From Diphasiastrum complanatum (Eukaryota; Streptophyta; Lycopodiopsida; Lycopodiales; Lycopodiaceae): a DNA stretch of 64,000 nucleotides. The notes under the pieces are model-generated. The model worked only from the letters and a program-made list of their open reading frames with translations, did not search any database and was not told the origin of the DNA. This document shows, piece by piece, positions 14,401-29,040 of the stretch; within the stretch, counting starts at the first letter, position 1; every line of letters begins with the position of its first letter. The stretch spans positions 5,724,287 through 5,788,286 of the forward strand of contig CM055102.1 in the NCBI GenBank assembly GCA_029204225.1. The letters run 5' to 3'. The translations under genes and the position numbers were made by a program.

Positions 14401-17400
14401 AAGTTATCCAAGAGAAAGTGCAGCCAAGAACAAACATCTTCAACATCAACTATTTTGGTAAATCTTTTCTTCTTCTTTAGTAAAATTCAAATATTGATCG
14501 ATATCTTTTTCCTTAAGGTCGAAACTAATTTACATGATCCTACATCTTTTCATTACTATCTGAAATCATTACGTGAAAATTATAGGAATTTGCATTGTTT
14601 ATGTACTTTAATGATCTGTAACTAGCTAAAATGTCCAGATATGGACCAAGTCGAATAGGCTCCTTACTGCTCATTCCCACGTGGACCGCGACAACATGCT
14701 CCCATAATTTCTGTTGTTACAATCTGCCCAACCAAACGTCGACCATGTGCCTGAAAGGGAATTCACACAATAATCAGGCACATTGGAGACAAAATAACAA
14801 ACGTAAACAATAAGAATTTTCCAGTCATGTGATAACTCCGAAAAGAAAGATTAACAAAAAACAGCTCATAATTTTATAGCAACAAACTTCAACCATCATC
14901 TCTTGTTTAGATGTCAAATGGAGCTTGAATCAAGATCTTGCATTCAATGCTTCTTCCGAGTATATTTAATTTTCGCAACTAACACCACAAATGTTATGAC
15001 CAATTAACCACACAAATTCAGGATCCAAAGGTTACCCTATGTTACCCAACTTATTTATATAGCCACACATTGATAAGGTGGGAGATTGATAAATAAAGAG
15101 CAAACTTTATCACCAATTCTTCTGAATCTTTAATGAGCGATACGCTAGAAACTTTTGTTTTGATCGACCACCTTATTTGTTGCCTTAAACTGACAAAGAG
15201 TAAATTAATCTTTTGCATCCTTAATAAAAGAAGATATTATAATGTCACTTTCATCATCATCACTAATTTGTACTAGACTATTTGTAACATGTAAGTGCAA
15301 ACCTCTAATTCAAACATTACAATCACTTGATAATTGGACTTGACGCACTCAAATACTTATTGAAATGAAATTTCTTTTGCAGTGAGCAAGGTTCAACTCC
15401 CCCTAGAAAATGATAAGCTGCATTTGTAGACTTTGAAACTACACAAAAGTAAGTTTAAGCATAAAACAGACCTGAATTGCATCTGATACATCTGAAGTTA
15501 TGGATTCCACATTAACCTCAGACAACCTATTTAACAGCCCTGTTACCAAAACGTCAAGACAGAAAACAACATTAGACCCATCTATACAGCAGGCTAGAGA
15601 TAATATATCGAGTATACCTTGAAATGCCAAAGAGAAATTGTTACAGCTCAAACCTCTCAACATGAAACTAAAGAGCCAAAGGTTGGAAGTCAAATCGTAG
15701 ATAGAGTCAAAAATCAAACAAAGTTGCTCTTTTTCTTCAATTTTAAATAAATGCCAGAATAAGTGCATATTAGTAATAAGATCAAGTTTTTTCTGTTACA
15801 AATGGGCAGAGTAGTGCTAGATTCTTTTAGACACGAAATGAACGTGACTTTCTGCATTGTCATGATGGTAAGGGACAAAGCTTGGAAAAGCTCTGCACTT
15901 CAAGACTTCAGAATGTAAGGTTCTTTGAACAACAGTGCACCTGAGTGGACGACAACTCGTCATACTCGACACACACTGTTTTTCCAGCAGAATTTGTCTT
16001 TAAGTGGCATTAAAAAAATCCTACATCAGGAGTGTTCTCAAGTATGTTGCTTAGTAAAACTCCCGCACAGCCTTTTCTTCATGCCATTTCCTGATAGGCC
16101 ATCACTCCACTCAGCCTTCCCCTTCCCTCTCTTGACCCTCTTCCACAGGCTTCAGATTCAACATCTCTCCCAGACCCCTTTCCTTTCCTCGCCTGCTCCC
16201 AAAAAAGAAGCCAAAATAGGGTTTACAAGAAAACCTCCACTCTCTAGCAAAGAGGGTATTTGGTGGTCAAAATTCAAAGAATATAGAGGAGAACGTCTTG
16301 AATAGACGTCACACAATAAAACTATCAATAGAGAACCAAATCAGGTAGTTCATACAATGTGAAAAATTTTAAAAACACAGTACACTCATACCGATAAAGA
16401 AACATAATGCCCAAGGGCTGGTGCAAAAATTAGTCTTAAATTCATCTTTGAAAGGATGCAAGATTGGTTGAAACAGTAACAGTCAAATCCTACACAACAT
16501 CACAGATCCTCTGAACTGATCATAATTTTCAATGACTGTAAATTGCAAGTTTTAATGATTGTCAAGTGGAAGATATCAACATAAGGACACAGTGGCCTTC
16601 CTTTACTATCCACACATTATTTTGGAGGTGTAATTAGGCTTGATTGAACCAGATCTGGATATGTTCACCTTATACAAAGACCATACAGCCAAAGCTTGAA
16701 AGCTTTGGAACCTACCAAGAAGCTTCAATCAGTTCTCTATATAACTTACAAGAAGTACTATGAATATAAAAGGGAAAAGGAAAACTGACAAGAAAAGGGT
16801 TAACATTGCAAAGACGGGTAAGCTTGTAGAATTTCTTAGAAATATTTCAGTCAACTTTAGAAAAAAAATCCATTCACATATTAACAAGGCCATTAGGAAA
16901 GCTCAGGACAACAAAGAAAACAGCATACCGAAATAACTTACAACATGCGAAAAATACCAAACCATGGATCCTAAAAGGTAAACAAATAAGTCAGCAAGTA
17001 TTAAGAGCTGATCAATACTTGATCTAAAGATTCTCAGTTTTTAAAAAAAATTACATCTCTTGGCAGATAAAAGAGATCCATCACTCTCAAGAAGATAAGG
17101 ACAGTAGCAACAACTTAAAGGAAAAGCTCACAATCAGTACGCCTTCAATTCATGCAAAATTCTTCATTGGTAGCAAAGGAAGACCAGATCAAAATTGAAA
17201 GCTGAAATGTGGGCTTCCTGACCCAGGTTACATTTCAAGAGTAAAACCCTACAACATACCTCCAAGTGACCTCAGAATTTAAGTATTCATACAACCATTC
17301 AAAAAACTTTTCAGGCCATACCTCTTATCTGGCGTTGCACTCGAATGTGTTCAGCTGACCCACTTCCTCCTCTTAAATGGGGAGGAACATACTTTTCAGC

Positions 17401-18326
17401 CACCCTTCGTTTCTCTACCAAGTCCTCTGTAACATCCATGTTGCTTCCAGTATGATGGATATTGTGTGAACCACTTAACTCATTGCATTTTAATTTCTTG
17501 CCATGTTCATTACCTTCTGAGTTTCCAATATAAATGTTTGTTGTTTCTAGCTTCTTGAACGTACCCTGAGAACTTTCTTGTTGTTGGGCAATGTGATGCA
17601 AATCTTCTTTAACAGCCCCATCGCTTGATTTGGAAGCCATATTCAGCTTTCTTTTTTTCTTAGCAGAAGCTGGAGAACCTTCTTTGATGGCCCCAACACT
17701 TGATTTGGAAGCAATTCTCAAGTTTCTTTCTTCTTTGGTGGCAGAAGCTGGAGCAAGCTGATCTTTAAAATGATCATTATCATCATCCACATCAGTAGAA
17801 CTTGAGCCAATGCCTGCCAACAAATCTGATAAACCATCTGATGCGTCTCTCAGCTTGCCTCCTTTCACTTTGAGTCTTTTGGCAAATTTTTGTTCTAACC
17901 GAAGGTCTTCTTTAGCTGACACACTTTCTTTTGACCTGTCCATCTCCAGAAAATGTTGAAATCTTGTGCCAGCCTTTCTGGCTTTGCGTTTCTTCGACTT
18001 CTTTGGCAAACTAGTAATAGTCTCAATGCCCTCTTTTTCAATCTCTTGCTCACAAAGAGTCTCTTTAGTTGTTCCATGAGAGTGTGTAACAGATGCTTTT
18101 GCATCGATGCTCCGTCGCTTGATGGCCTAAGTCAAACAAATGAAAATGAAGACCAAAAGTATCAATCAATGTATTGACAGCAGGTTGAGATTAATCTCTC
18201 TCTCTATCTCTCTCTTTTAGGTGGTTGAGCTTTCATGCTCCCACCAGGCATACTTGACATGTACCTATTTTTTCAGTCCTATGTACCTTAGGGTATTCCA
18301 TGGACATTAATAAAGATCTCTCTATC

Positions 18327-18365
<39 letters not shown>

Positions 18366-18823
18366 GCGATGGCCTCCTGAACTGGATCTCCATCGCTGTT
18401 GATCCTCTCTCTCTCCATCGCTGCATATCTAGGGCCATTGAACTCTTGACTACCATCGCTGAAGACTCAAGTACAGCTAACTGCTGGAGAAGCGATTTAG
18501 CTACAAACTCACACTTTGATTTCAAAACATCAGATTTTCTTTTTGGGAACCAGCTGTAGGAGCAGCAGTGGAGGTGATGCTCACACATACATTGGAAGAT
18601 ATTTGCTCATGAGCCAGCTGCTGGAGCAGCGATGGATCTACTGGAACCTTTGCCATCTCAATGATTGTGCTCAGAACTAGTGCTCAAGTGTTTGTTGAAA
18701 GCCAACGCTCAGATATTGCTCAGAAGAGCAATCAGGATAGTGATCTACAGTGGGTGAGACATAGCTCATTCATTTGAGCGCTTAGTGGCAAAGATTATAA
18801 CTTGCATTTGCATTGGCAATTCG

Positions 18824-18890
<67 letters not shown>

Positions 18891-21800
18891 CCACGTGGCA
18901 GCAGATGGCGCCTCCACGGCAACTGCCTTCCCGCGTACCCTCACCCTCGATGCCCTCCTCCCCTCCCGCTGCACAAGTGGCGGCTGCAGCTGTCATGCAG
19001 GCAGCAACGCAAGTGGAAGAAACTTGTACTTGGGCATCAATTTTCAAGAAAGATGGTAATATTGCATCTAGCTTTGTTATTTTCTGTTTGCGGAATCTAC
19101 TTTGGAAACGGTTTTAGTGAAGAAGCCAAGAGAGCCAAAAAGGCTCCTAATATTAGAGTTAGGGGAATCCCTAATGGGGGTAAACCCGTTGAAGATGCAA
19201 AGGAGCTGCTCACTATGAAATTGTCACATACTTCTGAAGGCTTTTGATACTGCTTGGAGAAGCAAATACGATGAGAATGTGTTGTTTATTAAGTTTCATT
19301 CTATTGAACACCGTAATGCAGCCCTACGGCTTAGAGTGAAGCTCAAAGGCACCTTTGTTTTCATGGATGATGATTTAACACACACTCAATGGCTTGCACG
19401 GAAAAAGATTTATCAAGAAGCAAAAGAAAAAGGACGAAGGGTTGTATGTGTTGACGGCAAACCTACATATTACCATAAGCCTTCTCTTTAGGGACTAGGG
19501 GCTCCTGGGCATAGGAGCAACCCGAGATCCCCTTCACCATTGCAACTAGGGTTTTGGAATTGTAACGGCATTCACTGTTCATCTTCAATAGGTGATTTTC
19601 AAGGGTTTTTAGATCGGTGTACCATTTACGAGAGGGAATACTCCTCGTGGATCAGGTGGGGTGGCTTGTTTAAACAGAGACGCATATAGTTCAGTGCTTC
19701 GGATGGTTCAGCAGGATGCATTTGCCCGTTTCGTTTGGCTTCAGCTTTCTGGACAAGAGTTGGGACTACCTAGGGACATTTTCCTGGCGGTTTGTCATTT
19801 CGCTACACATGCCTCTACATTTTTTTTTTGGGGGGGGATCCATTTCAGGTCCTCTCAGATGACATAACCAGATTCTCCATACAGGGGTATATTCTATTGG
19901 CAGGGGATTTTAATGCTCGAACGGGCACCAGGCAAACAGAGTTTCATGCAGATATCGATTACTTACATCTTCACCCCTTGGATATGGGATTGGACAGGTC
20001 CTCTCAGGATGCAGATACAGTAGCTACGTTATTTGGAGAGCAGCTCCTCAAGGTTGCAGAGTCACATTCCTTAGCCATACTGAATGGCCTATCACAGTGG
20101 CCATCTTCTTGTGCGTTTACATATCACCCACATTGAGGCGGCACTATTATCCATTTCTCTTGGCAATGTGATCACCCATCTTGACAAGTCGCGCCCTTCC
20201 ACTACTCGCCCACGTATTTCATTTACTTCTTCCGGTATCCCTGCTTACACATCTTCGTTGACAAATATGCTCCTTAATTTTCCATTTTCTTCATCAGTTT
20301 ACCCTTCTTACTCCGTATATGATTGAAGAAGCCACTAAAAAAGCCCAAAACCACAAAGCGTCTGATACTGACTCTCTCAACATTCACTTCTTAAAACTAG
20401 TTGCGCCAATTATCTCCCCATACGGCTGGTGTACTAACTTACTCCAGCCCATTCTCAAAGCAGGTGATCCAATGAATGTAGAAAACTACTGCACCATTAT
20501 GATTAGTCATGCTTTGGCTAAGTTATATGGTTCAGTATTACAGTCAATTGTTGGTTTACAAGTTGAGTCAGATGGGATTACATGCTCTTGGTCAGGCCGG
20601 ATTCAGACCTGGATATTCTACGACATACCAAATAATTATCTTGAGGTGCATTATTGAGGAGGCTAAGCATCGGAAGCAGAGGATGTATTGTTGCTTTGTG
20701 GATTTCCGCAGGGCTTTTGATTCGCTACCGAGACATCTTTTGATCCAACAGTTGGAATCTCTTGGTTTTTCACAGGAGGTTATAGCAGCCATTACTACTA
20801 TATATGAGAGAGTTCTGGCACATTTTCAAGATGGGTTGGGATGGTCTTCAGTGGTTCATAGCACTATCGGAGTAAAGCAGGGCTGCCCATTATCTCCTAC
20901 TCTTTTGCTCTTTGCATAGATGATCTAGAGCGGGTCATAAGGGAAGAGGGTGGAGATGGATGTCCACTTGCAGATATCATCGTACCCCATCCTCTTATAT
21001 GTTGACGATGTTATTCTTCTATCTTCTTCAGCATGAGGTCTTACGTGGTTTTTGTGTTATATGGGGTTTGACAATGAACCTCGAAGACCAAGATTATGGT
21101 GTTCAACACCAATAGACAGCATATGAGAGATAATATATTCTTTTATGATGGTCAGCAGTTGGAGATTGTTGCCTCGTACTCCTATCTCTAGCGTGGATAC
21201 GCTACCCGAGACTTGTCGTGGGCGTGACATTCTTCCCCCCTTATTCAAGTTCTGTCCTCAGAACTTAAAACTAGGGAAGTTCTTCCTTAAGCTCCCTTCT
21301 TGTTTCCAAAAATCATCATCGTCCGTGCAACCCTTCCATCGAACCAGATGCTCGGTAACTATACGATTTCTCAATCGTTTAGTTCTTATATCCAAGATCT
21401 TTTCGAGTTCAAGTCGAGACACACTCGATGATTCATCCAAACAGGTCCAATTGGTCTCCAGAACCAAGATTCACCTTTTTACGTAGACTCTTCTTGAGTC
21501 GGCTTACTCGAAAAACCGGATGCACTTGAGTTCCTTCCGGGAGGTCCAATTGATAAGCTAAGGATCGGATCTTTTTCAAGATCTACTACGGTCCTCTATA
21601 TCTAGGGGACAATTTGTAATGCTTGCCGGTACGCATTACACTAGAATCCTTCGAGATTCTTCAATACACCCAAACTCCCATTTGAAAGTCTCGACACAAT
21701 TGTTTCAGATCAGCATAATGTCGGTCCCAATCTTGGGTACAACTAGAAATTCACACATGCTATCTGTAGCATTTCCTACATATCATGTAGGAAATCTTCT

Positions 21801-24800
21801 ACCCTCTACCTGATCGTACGAGTCTCTACCGAAATGAGTGACATAGGTTCAAAACTCTATATAAGCACGCACGGGCTACAATTGATAGCCAAATGCTTAC
21901 TATAACTCAATCTCCATCAAGGATAACTTCCTCTCCGAGAAGATTGCTATCAAAAAATAAATACATATATCATCTGATCTTCAGATCACGCAGGTAATCC
22001 TTCCCTTAAACGATCAAGTATAACTAGAATCTGAACTATGATTCGTCAATCATAATTCATCGGATTCTTCTCCTATACTCATAAGAGAACGTGATATCCT
22101 AGCATAGGCAAGTCAATCAAGGTTAGATACACTTCCCAATGAGATTGCTGCCGAAAAATATGCTCGAAACATTTTCTCCCTTACCTGATTTGTTCTCTCC
22201 GTCTGACCAATGGTCATAAGAACTTAAGCTCAAAGTCGTCTCTAGTTTAGTTGTTCCTTGTTAGTGGTATTCAACTTGATCTTAGTGAGAAATGAGATCC
22301 GTGAGTTGATACAAGGAATGAAATTCATGCTAACCATATATTCTTTTGATTATCTCCAGTTAAGATTTTGGATTGTGAAATAGCTCTCTTTGAGAAATAT
22401 TCTCTCTTAGAGGATAACCAAGTTACAGGATTCTTGGTTAAGAAAGTATTGTGTACAGATTAGGTGATATCTGTAGAGATATGCTATGTAGTGACTCTTT
22501 GTGTGATCATAAAACCTTTTGTACAAACTTTTATCCTATGGATCTACAAAGTATTCCTTGAACTAAGTTATTTGCATGCATAAACTAGTTAGTACATAAA
22601 TTGTGTGAGACAATTTCTCGCTAGGTAATACTAATTTCTCAAGGAGAATTGTTATTGACCTAGGTGGAATTAGAATCAAATTGAATGTGGTGTCTTGGAT
22701 CCACACCTATACATTCAAATATTTTCTAAATCCAATACTGCTAACCGAGTCAGAAGCGCTACTTCTGAGTTAGTTGTTTGAAACCACAATATGTTCTTAC
22801 TCCGGGATATTATTGTTGAAATGTATTGCTTATAAGTCGCAACCTTTATGGGTCATGTTTTGATTCATTTAAAGGGTTATGTGCATAGAATACACGAAAA
22901 CTTTTGGCCTTATCTTTTCCCGATTGGAAAGGGTGGAATGCTATCCCGGAAGACTCAAGAGAGTTGGATAGGTGATGATAGCCAAAAGTTAGAGCTTCAT
23001 GTAATGAAGATCCAGTGAACCTTGAGTTATTCTTGATAAGAACTTAAGAATAATTGAATCTCTAGATAGGACCCTAACTTTGGAATGACACCTTGTGCCA
23101 TGTCTAGAGTAAGGGAGTACAATCCTTATATAGGCACTGTAACTCAGTTGGGAAAGTTTGAAACTTTCCAGATCAAAAGCACTTTTTATAAACAACCCAT
23201 GTGTCTTCTAAGAATTGTGATTCACTCTTATGATAGGGTATGGTCTCGAGAATCTGGAGAGTCGTGATTGGACAATCGTAACTCAGACTCTCATATATAC
23301 CTGATCAATAAGAGAGAATTAAAATCATGGTAGATTACCTCGGATGAATAAACAAGATAGTGGAATTTTGGTAATGACATAGGTGTCCAATTCTCGGTTG
23401 CCCCATTGGCAGTTACTAAAGCGAAAGTTCCCTTCGTCAATTGTGACAAACAGCCTTACGGAATTCCTCGAGGAATTCAGCCCAGTCACCAGTTTTATGG
23501 GTTGTATCATCCACCACGAGGATCAAAAACCGACGAATTAATGGCTTCTATTCAATTGATTAGATTTCACATTTGGTTGTTTCAGTTTATGTGATGAAGT
23601 TCCAACACACCGTTGCCCAAAGTTTGTAACAATGGGTTGAATTGCAGGGGGTCATCACTGTCGAGTGATGTCGAGCAAATTTTCATTTGCCCCCCTCACA
23701 GGAATTTCATCCCTATCCATTTTGAATAAAACTGAAAAATGGATAGGGATGAACAGAAGGGAGCTTAAGGAAGAACTTCCCTAGTTTTAAGTTCTGAGGA
23801 CAGAACTTGAATAAGGGGGGAAGAATGTCATGCCCACGACTGGTCTCGGGTTGCGTGTCCACGCTAGAGATCAGTAGACCAACAACCCGTAAGTTAATTG
23901 TGACTATAAGGGAATTGCGGCCCTTATGTGTAAAGTCATAATTAATGGCTGTAGGCCTAAACTCATGATGGTGGATTTATATGGGTCTATCAATGAGTCA
24001 TTGGGGAATTGGATGACGTGGCCCAGATAGGCTGCAGAGGTGTCCAGTGTGGTGTCACAATGCACTACTAGTGGTGCATGGGCCTTGGAGGGTATGAGTA
24101 TACCTATTAGGCTCTCACTAGGGTATCCTTGATTGTGAGACTAGTAGCCGAATGTTGCTGGTGTGATGCCTCATTCCTCTTTGAGATTGATCCATAGCTT
24201 GGGGGCTAGATCCGTTCAATCTAGGATTGGTTGGGTTGGTTTGTCCACCATCTGTACCCATTGTGGTTGCTTGTTTTGGCATGCTTAGAATAGGATCCTT
24301 GGATTTACTTTATAACTTCCTTCTTTTCCTAGATATAAATGGGACTCAGTATTCCGACGTGAGACTAGATCTGCCAACGGCGGTGGTTCAGGAGGGGTTG
24401 CATGCTTATACAGGAGTGTTACGAGCTCGTAACCAGTGCCGAACCCTAGAGAACACAGATAGGTCAGATACCACAGTCAGGGTCGTGTCCAGCGTACATG
24501 ACCAACAGGGCAAGACAGTGTGAGTAGTGTGCCCCAGCACGGTCCATAGCCATGGCGGGCCTAACACAGCCTAGGGACCCTGTCAGCAGGATAGGGCCCC
24601 CAGTTGGGTCCCGACGTGCAGTGCCACGTCAGTGCCACGTGGCCGACACTTGGCAGTTGCATGCTACCAGTCCTCACACTGGGCTAGGAGGGGCTTACTC
24701 TATATCAGGGAGTAGGCAAGGTTGGGTGGATCAGTTAGTGTTTGCCCTACTGTGGTGTTAGGATCTATTACAAGGAGTCTCTACATTCGAGTCTTAACTT

Positions 24801-27800
24801 CATCGAACATAACAAGCAGACAGAGTTCTTTGACACCACTCTTCAGTTTCGTGTTCATGCTCTTGATAGTGATACACTTGGAGTTACCAGGACTTCCGAG
24901 GATAGTTTGGGACCTATTATCCCATATGGTGAGCACTTACTACAATTTGGAGAGGCCCATGAGCTAGCCATTTATAATGGCTTATCTTGTTGGCCACATT
25001 CAGACAGATATACATGCCATCCTCACAGTGGACATAGTGTCGTTGACTATTTCATGGGGACACCATCCTCCGTACCCATCGTATAAAGTCCTCAATCCAA
25101 GGATCCTATTCCAAGCATGCCAATCACAAGCAACACAAGGAAACCTGATGGTGGACAAACCAACCCAACCAAACCTAGATCGAAAGGATCTAGCCCCCAA
25201 GCTATGGATCAATCACAAAGAGGAATGAGGCATCACACCAGCAACATCCTGCCACCGGTCATGCTATCAAGCATACACTAGTGAGAGCCCAATAGGTATA
25301 CTTATACCCTCCAAGGCCCATGCACCACTAGTAGTGCACTCTGACACCTCACTGGACACCTCTGCAGCCTATCTGGGCCACGTCATCCAGTTCCCCAATG
25401 ACTCACTGATAGACCCATACGATTTCACCACCAAGTGTTTAGGCCTGCAACCATTAATTATGACAATGTACTTATAAGGGCCCCAATTCCCTTATATAGT
25501 CACAATTAACTTACGGGTTGTTGGTCTACCGGTCCCTCGCGTGGACACACTACCCGAGACCAATCATGGGCATGACACATCGTCTATGATTTCCACATCT
25601 ACCCCACCACCCTTTCTGATCACTCCTTTCTCTCTTTCGCTATCAGTCACCTTCCGCCCACTCATCCATCCTCACTACCTACACTTACTTGCACACCCAG
25701 ATACATATTTGACCCCATTTGCATGCCAACGTAGTCCTTGGCTTCGCTTCTACACTCCTTTCCCCATGGCAGCCCAATTGACACCCAAGCCGCTTTTCTC
25801 ACCACCTCCCTCCACACTGTCGCTTCATTAGCCTTTCCCACCAAGCCCCATCCCGGCAAAACCCAACACAAATCTCGATCTCTGCACCCTCCCTGGTATG
25901 ATGCCTAGTGTCGTTCTCTTCATCAATTAGTCACCTATTCACGTATTCGTGCTCCGCATTTACTTCAATCTTCCCGACGCTCTTACCACCGTGTTCTCCG
26001 CCGTAAAAGCGCGCTCTGAAGGGAAACGTCTTATTGACCTTCTCTTCAATTTTTTCTTCGGCACTTTCTGGCGTGAGTTCATTCCCCGCTCTCCACCATT
26101 CATTCCCCGCTCTCCACCACCTCTCCTGGAAGACCTCCACATTTGACCGCCTATGCTACTAGCTTATATAACATCACCACTGACTCACCTATCTCTATAT
26201 CTCCACGACCATTTGAGTTCTCCTTGTTCACATCCAATATGGTGCTTGCTGCCATTAAGAAGATGAAGTCCCATAAGGCCAGAGATATCACAGACCTCGA
26301 ATCTGAACTCCATGCATCCGACTTACTCGCTCCAACCATAGCCACTCTTCTTAATTCCGCAGTTGTTTCTAGCTTCCCTTTGTCCTAGTGCACTAACATC
26401 ATCCACCCCATCCATAAGAATGGTGACCCCATGCACTATCATGGTTGGGCATGTTCTGGAGAAGCTATATGGTACTATACTTCAGTCTGTTCTAAGCTCA
26501 GAAGCGAAGAATAGGAGACTACATGCTATGGGTCAGGCAGGTTTTCGAGCCCATTATTCTACTATAGATCACATCTTCGCATTATGGGCCTTGATTGAGG
26601 AAGCTAAGCACAGGAAAGAGAGGGTTTATTGTTGTTTTGTGGACTTCAGGAAAGCCTTTGACTATGTTCCTTGCTCGTTGCTCATTCAGAGAGTTCGAGA
26701 TCTTGGCTTCTCCACCGACATCATTTTGGTTGTGATGGCTCTTTATGAGCACGTCCTGGGATGTTTCCGGCATAGAAGTGCCATCTCTGATCATATTTGG
26801 AGCACTATTGGGGTGAAGCAGCGTTGCTCCCTTTCACCGGTCCTCTTTGGCCTATATATTGATTGTTATCCTTCTTTATGCCGATGATGTGGTACTAGTC
26901 TCACCGACCAGAGAGGGCCTACAGCGACAGTTGAATTGCTTACAAGAGTTTTGTACCAAATGGGGTCTAGGGGTGAACATTAGGAAGACCAAAGTTATGG
27001 TTTTCAACACTTCTCAAGCATTCATGCAGCGGCAGGATATCACTTTTGATGGACAGTTTCTAGAGGTGGTCCCTTCTTATACATAATTGGGGATCCTTTT
27101 CTCGGGCCCTACTTTCAGTATGAGATAGGCCGCTACCACTCGACTGGGGAAGGGACATGCCTCCCTTGTTCAGCTAGAGCGGTTTTGTTTTCAGAAGTTC
27201 ATCCAGGATGCTCGTAGTAAGTGTCGCCTCTTTGATACCATTGTCCACATCTCTATATGCGGCAAAGGCGTGGTGTACAGGTCTCCCCTCTTCACACTAG
27301 GGCAGTCATTCATGATTACAAACCACCATGTTAGCTCGGTTGATTTGAGCGAAGCCTTCTGTTCCACATGAGATTCTTCTGGCCGAGTTTGCTATTCCAC
27401 CCATACAGATTGAGGCAGTTCTCCAACTCATCACTTATATTCAGAGGGTACAGCCATTAAGAGATAGACAAACGATACACACAGCTTGCACTATCCTCCA
27501 CACATAATCTTCATGATCAGGGCTATAGATTATCATGGTTCTCTCAGGCATCTCACCTCCTACTTGAGTTATTTGGTATCTCCATTACAGAGCTTCCCTC
27601 AGGCACTCATCAATATATCAGATAATTTCTCTATCGAGCATACTGTAGCGGACTTGGAGTTGCCAGTTAGGGGATAAGCCTACTTTCTACCGAACCCATT
27701 TTCTTGAGCTAGACGATTTCTCTATCGAGCATACTGGAGCGGACTTGGAGTTGCCAGTTAGGGGTTAAGCCTACTTTCTACCGGACCCATTTTCTTGAGC

Positions 27801-28985
27801 TAGAATACGATTAGTTAACTCCATCTAGAATTTGTGGGTCAAATTCTGACATGGTATTAGAGCAAGCTTGTGATAGAGAGAGATAATTTTGCAGAGTTGC
27901 AAGATCATTGGAGGAGTTGCACCGGACTGTTGTTGGAGGTAGTTTGCTGGAAGAAGACCTACAGGCAGATCGCTGAGCTGGAATCAAGCCTATAGATTGT
28001 TGGAAATCTGTTTGTTGGAATTAGAATTGATTGGTCGCTAGTTGGCTATCTACTAGACCAAAAGATATGATCGCAGAGCTGAGTTGAGGTGGAATCAATA
28101 CATTGGCTATCTACAGACCTGTTGGATCGCTGCCTAACTAGATCTGTTTGTTGGAATCAGATCGGATCTGATCGCTGGACTGTTTGTTGAGACAGGAAGT
28201 CGCTACCTGAAACTAGCTGATCACAGGCTGTCTTTTATAGATCTGTCTACTACTGTTGGAAATAGAATTGTTGGCTGAAAATCAAACTGACTGATCATTG
28301 CAGAATCAAACCTGAATCTGATTATTGACAGCCCTGGATCGATGCCTGAAGATCAAAATTGTCTGATTGAAAAGTCAAAAGCTAAAGCTAAAGGCAAAAA
28401 GCTAATTGCTAATATTGCTACCTATTTTGGGTAAAGACCCATGATGAATTATTAATTAATAAAACCAACTTCTATCCTAGAACTAGTGCACCCACCTACA
28501 TGCATGAACAACTAAATCAACTTTAGGAATTAGGAATTACTAAAAATAGATTTGGCCGCTATAATAGCATGTAGGCATGGCCAATCAAACATTAGGGGAA
28601 CAAATAAACATTTGGTGAGGAAGTTGGATTGGCATTCAACGAGTGAAATCACTGGAAGAAGACCACTTGGAAATGCTATCAAAAAACAGCAAGCTCATGG
28701 CCTTCCCCTAGCTGTGAAAAATACTCCCCATAAACTGTGATAGGCTTGTCTTCATCTGTAGAATGTCTCAAGATCCCAAGCTCATCATTGTCCAATCCCC
28801 TGATGCGTAGAGGATTCTGGCCCACAGCATGGAATGGTTTTTGACATGATCTAGTCCTGGCATTAAAATCCCCTACCAGTAGAATATGTCCTCTGTCAGG
28901 AAACCTGATAATGTCAACAAATCCATATATGGAGAACCATCCCTGTCTGAGAAAGAAGATGTGTCTAGTGGGAGATAATATACTG

Positions 28986-29040
<55 letters not shown>

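Noticed and set aside
15925-16305. 126-codon plus ORF as a gene
   Set aside because: It lies in a NOM1-like intron on the opposite strand, is pyrimidine-driven (Ser/Leu/Pro/Phe) and has no domain.
18785-19247. Long Ser-Leu repeat ORFs, and the antisense Arg-Glu repeat ORF
   Set aside because: They are the three readings of a (TC)n microsatellite joined to LINE ORF1.
24315-24815. Continuation of LTR1 into this GC-rich stretch
   Set aside because: The solo LTR at 25082-25577 ends exactly where the match to LTR1 ends and is followed by its target duplication, so the LTR should stop at 24314.
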